A stretch of DNA of 44,814 bases. Source: Microvirga rosea. GTDB taxonomy: Bacteria; Pseudomonadota; Alphaproteobacteria; Rhizobiales; Beijerinckiaceae. The notes below the pieces were generated by a model. It was not told where the DNA came from and made no database searches. It saw only the letters and a program-made list of their open reading frames with translations. The stretch spans positions 1 through 44,814 of the forward strand of contig NZ_JAJDOP010000020.1 of the NCBI RefSeq assembly GCF_020595095.1, written 5' to 3'. Shown in pieces: positions 42,927-44,814 of the stretch (position 1 is its first letter; the number at the start of each line of letters is the position of its first letter). The position numbers and the translations under genes are program-made.

Positions 42927-44814
42927 ATGGCTCACCGTTTCAACCATCACGGACCTACAGCGGGCTTTGCGCCTGTTTCCGACCGTGAGCGGCGTGCTCC
43001 CCGTATTGCCCTCCTCCTGATCTCGGTCTCAACTGCGGCTCTGCTGTACGCCAGCCCGGCGGCGGCGCAGACCTTTACGTGGAATACGGTCAGCAACACA
43101 TGGACCGACCCGGCTGCTTGGGCGCAAGGCGGCTTCCCGAACAGCGCAACGGCGATCGCGGTTTTCCCGACGCCAAGTGAGGGCCGTGGGGTGGTCCTGA
43201 ACGGCACATACACGGTCAATACGCTCGACTTCCAGGGCGGCGGCGGCTCGGCCGGCACCCCCCGCTACGTCGTGCAGAATGGCAGCCTTATCCTCGCCGG
43301 GATCGCGCCGCGCATCAACTACGGTCCTGCGTCTGCCGGCTACTTCCGGACGGCAGAATTCACGAACACCGTGACGCTGCAGTTGCTGAACACCACGACC
43401 TTCAACGGCAGTGCGGCAGGTTCCGAGTTCGCCGTGAGCGGCGTCATCGGAGGTGCGGGCGGATTGATCAAGACAGGGCCCGCATTGCTGTTACTGGAAG
43501 CCGCGAATACCTATACTGGCGGAACGACCATCCAGGGAGGTACGCTGCGACTGTCCGCTGCAGGATCACTCCCAGGTAGCGGCCCTCTATCAATCACCAG
43601 CGGGATGTTCGACATAGAAACGGCATCAGCCAGCCAGACGATCGGCGACCTGAGCGGCACGGCCGCCGCGATGATCAAGCTGGGTGGCAACCACCTGACA
43701 GTCGGGGGACCCCTCAACACGACCTTTGCCGGAGGTATCGTCAGTACGGGCGGCGGACTGACGAAGCAAGGGGCGGGCACCCTGACGCTGTCGGGGGTCA
43801 GCACCTATACGGGTGGCACGATCGTTAACAGCGGCACCCTTGTTGCCGCTGCGAGCGGAGCCCTCGGATCTGGGAGCGTAATTGTCAACGGCGACATGGC
43901 GCTCCTGGGCTATGTCGGCGCCGGCGTGGCGGCCGCTGCTGCGCCGATCACCCTCAACGACTCAAGCAGGCTGACCTTCGGCAATGGGGCGAGCGCCGGT
44001 TCGTCGACCATCACGATCGCGGCGGATGCAACGCCCAGCCTCGGGGCTGGTCTGGAGTTCACTCAGACCTCCACCGCCGGTGATGCTCACATCAGCAATG
44101 CCCTGGCCCCCGCCTATAGCGGCGTGACGTTCCGGGACAGCAGCAGCGCCGGGTCGGCGACGATCCAGAACGGCAACGGCAGCGTCACCAGCTTCCAGAA
44201 CGGCAGCACCGCGGCATCAGCAACCATCACCAATCTCGGCAACGGCGCCACCTCCTTCGAGGGCAGCTCCAGCGCCGGCTCGGCGACCATCACCAACCAG
44301 GCCACCGGACGAACCTATTTCTCGTTCAACGCCACAGGCGGGAATGCCCGGGTCGTCAACGATGCCGGCGGCCTCCTCGACATTTCCGGCCTGACCAGCG
44401 CCGGAACCACCTTCGGCTCTATCGAGGGCGCTGGAACCTTCGCGCTCGGCGCAAAGAATCTGACGGTCGGTTCCAACAATCTGAACACCACCGTGTCCGG
44501 CACCATCAATGGCGTCGGCGGCTTACTCACGAAGGTGGGTACAGGGACACTCACGCTCTCGGGCACGAACACCTATTCTGGCGGCACGAGCGTGCTCACC
44601 GGCACCCTCGAGATCCAGAATGGCGCCGCGCTGGGCAGCGGTGGCGTCACCCTCAACGGCGGCCATCTGCGCTCCAACATCACCGGCATCGCAACCCTGG
44701 CCAATCCCCTGAGCCTGGTGAACGCCAGCCTCCTCTCGGCAGCCCCGGGCCAGACCCTCAACATCAACCTTGCCAACGTCGCCGACGGCGCCATCGTGCT
44801 CCTGGGCTCGGCCA
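42927..44814 (+). CDS. Autotransporter, N-terminal part (signal peptide and passenger with PATR repeats; runs off the window)
   Basis: ATG 42927 follows GAGGAGG at 42915-42922 and the frame stays open to the edge (629 codons). Residues ~27-50 are a signal-peptide core (IALLLISVSTAALLYASPAAAQ region) after a 25-residue basic extension. The passenger contains three passenger-associated transport repeats, each with a TLTLSG- or LLLLEA-type strand followed by NTYTGGT- or NTYSGGT-like sequence, at about 43460-43560, 43750-43850 and 44520-44620. About four ~21-residue units containing AGSATIxN or AASATIxN lie at 44130-44330. These are type V secretion passengers that form a beta-solenoid on the cell surface. 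The barrel lies beyond the window. Residues ~292-472 are shared with the left autotransporter. Confidence 0.88.
   Translation, partial: MAHRFNHHGPTAGFAPVSDRERRAPRIALLLISVSTAALLYASPAAAQTFTWNTVSNTWTDPAAWAQGGFPNSATAIAVFPTPSEGRGVVLNGTYTVNTLDFQGGGGSAGTPRYVVQNGSLILAGIAPRINYGPASAGYFRTAEFTNTVTLQLLNTTTFNGSAAGSEFAVSGVIGGAGGLIKTGPALLLLEAANTYTGGTTIQGGTLRLSAAGSLPGSGPLSITSGMFDIETASASQTIGDLSGTAAAMIKLGGNHLTVGGPLNTTFAGGIVSTGGGLTKQGAGTLTLSGVSTYTGGTIVNSGTLVAAASGALGSGSVIVNGDMALLGYVGAGVAAAAAPITLNDSSRLTFGNGASAGSSTITIAADATPSLGAGLEFTQTSTAGDAHISNALAPAYSGVTFRDSSSAGSATIQNGNGSVTSFQNGSTAASATITNLGNGATSFEGSSSAGSATITNQATGRTYFSFNATGGNARVVNDAGGLLDISGLTSAGTTFGSIEGAGTFALGAKNLTVGSNNLNTTVSGTINGVGGLLTKVGTGTLTLSGTNTYSGGTSVLTGTLEIQNGAALGSGGVTLNGGHLRSNITGIATLANPLSLVNASLLSAAPGQTLNINLANVADGAIVLLGSA
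43801..44343. repeat. Right arm of long inverted repeat (partner 1-543)
   Basis: Reverse-complement match of the left end without gaps; see left arm. Identity rises from about 83% at the inner end to 100% over 44224-44343, the last 120 bp before the point that pairs with position 1. Confidence 0.93.
44130..44330 (+). repeat. Tandem ~63-bp repeats within the autotransporter passenger
   Basis: Units built on SSSAGSATIQN, GSTAASATITN and SSSAGSATITN recur with a period of about 21 residues. Also present in the left arm. Such repeats form successive turns of a beta-solenoid and can change copy number. Confidence 0.6.

Overview
The base composition (GC-rich), the Shine-Dalgarno-led genes and the gene families (NTF2-like proteins, Ohr, DipZ, YXWGXW-type protein, Usg and DUF2254 remnants, rhizobial-style class III cyclases) suggest an alphaproteobacterium, most likely of the order Hyphomicrobiales (Bosea/Methylobacterium/Rhizobium-like). 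This is inferred from protein families; there is no rRNA or tRNA gene in the window to confirm it.

Layout. Both ends lie inside autotransporter (type V secretion) genes that point outward. Positions 1-1615 (minus) and 42927-44814 (plus) each give the signal peptide and first part of a passenger domain, and both run off the window. Their passengers share a gap-free, in-frame inverted repeat (1-543 against 43801-44343) that is identical over the outermost 120 bp. The window is therefore a ~43 kb segment between two head-to-head-outward autotransporter genes that could recombine with each other. Just inside both ends lie decayed genes: DUF2254 and aldose-1-epimerase remnants on the left; a truncated hydrolase, a truncated XRE regulator, a broken tandem universal stress protein and a broken usg on the right.

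Interior from left to right: (i) 3381-8924, a minus-strand amino-sugar operon (LacI regulator, nagB, solute-binding protein, nagA, second solute-binding protein) with its promoter/operator and a hairpin in most gene gaps, but no permease or ATPase; (ii) 9544-12446, small envelope proteins: two EF-hand paralogues, a YXWGXW-like protein, a DUF1269 membrane protein and a glycine-zipper lipoprotein; (iii) 12788-17335, a mostly exported set: alpha/beta hydrolase, cytochrome P460, Tat-exported hydrolase, Ohr peroxidase and Tat-exported epoxide hydrolase; (iv) 18553-25744, aldehyde dehydrogenase, NTF2-like protein, a 971-residue winged-helix/ATPase/TPR regulator, an MFS transporter and a DUF1348 protein; (v) 26506-28905, TetR regulator divergent from an ABC-F ATPase; (vi) 29610-31989, two convergent membrane-bound class III nucleotide cyclases; (vii) 32663-39423, a second Ohr, small exported protein, two-component system, second Tat-exported hydrolase, DipZ-like thiol-redox protein and a truncated second exported hydrolase; (viii) 40497-42211, a hipBA toxin-antitoxin pair behind four evenly spaced operators.

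How the parts fit: blocks iii and vii repeat the same theme (Ohr plus Tat-exported plus Sec-exported alpha/beta hydrolases) and look like two versions of an envelope detoxification module for peroxides, epoxides or esters. Several gaps of 0.3-1.2 kb hold no recognisable gene, and together with the pseudogenes they give the picture of a repeatedly rearranged accessory region. No transposase, integrase, CRISPR array or stable RNA gene was recognised.
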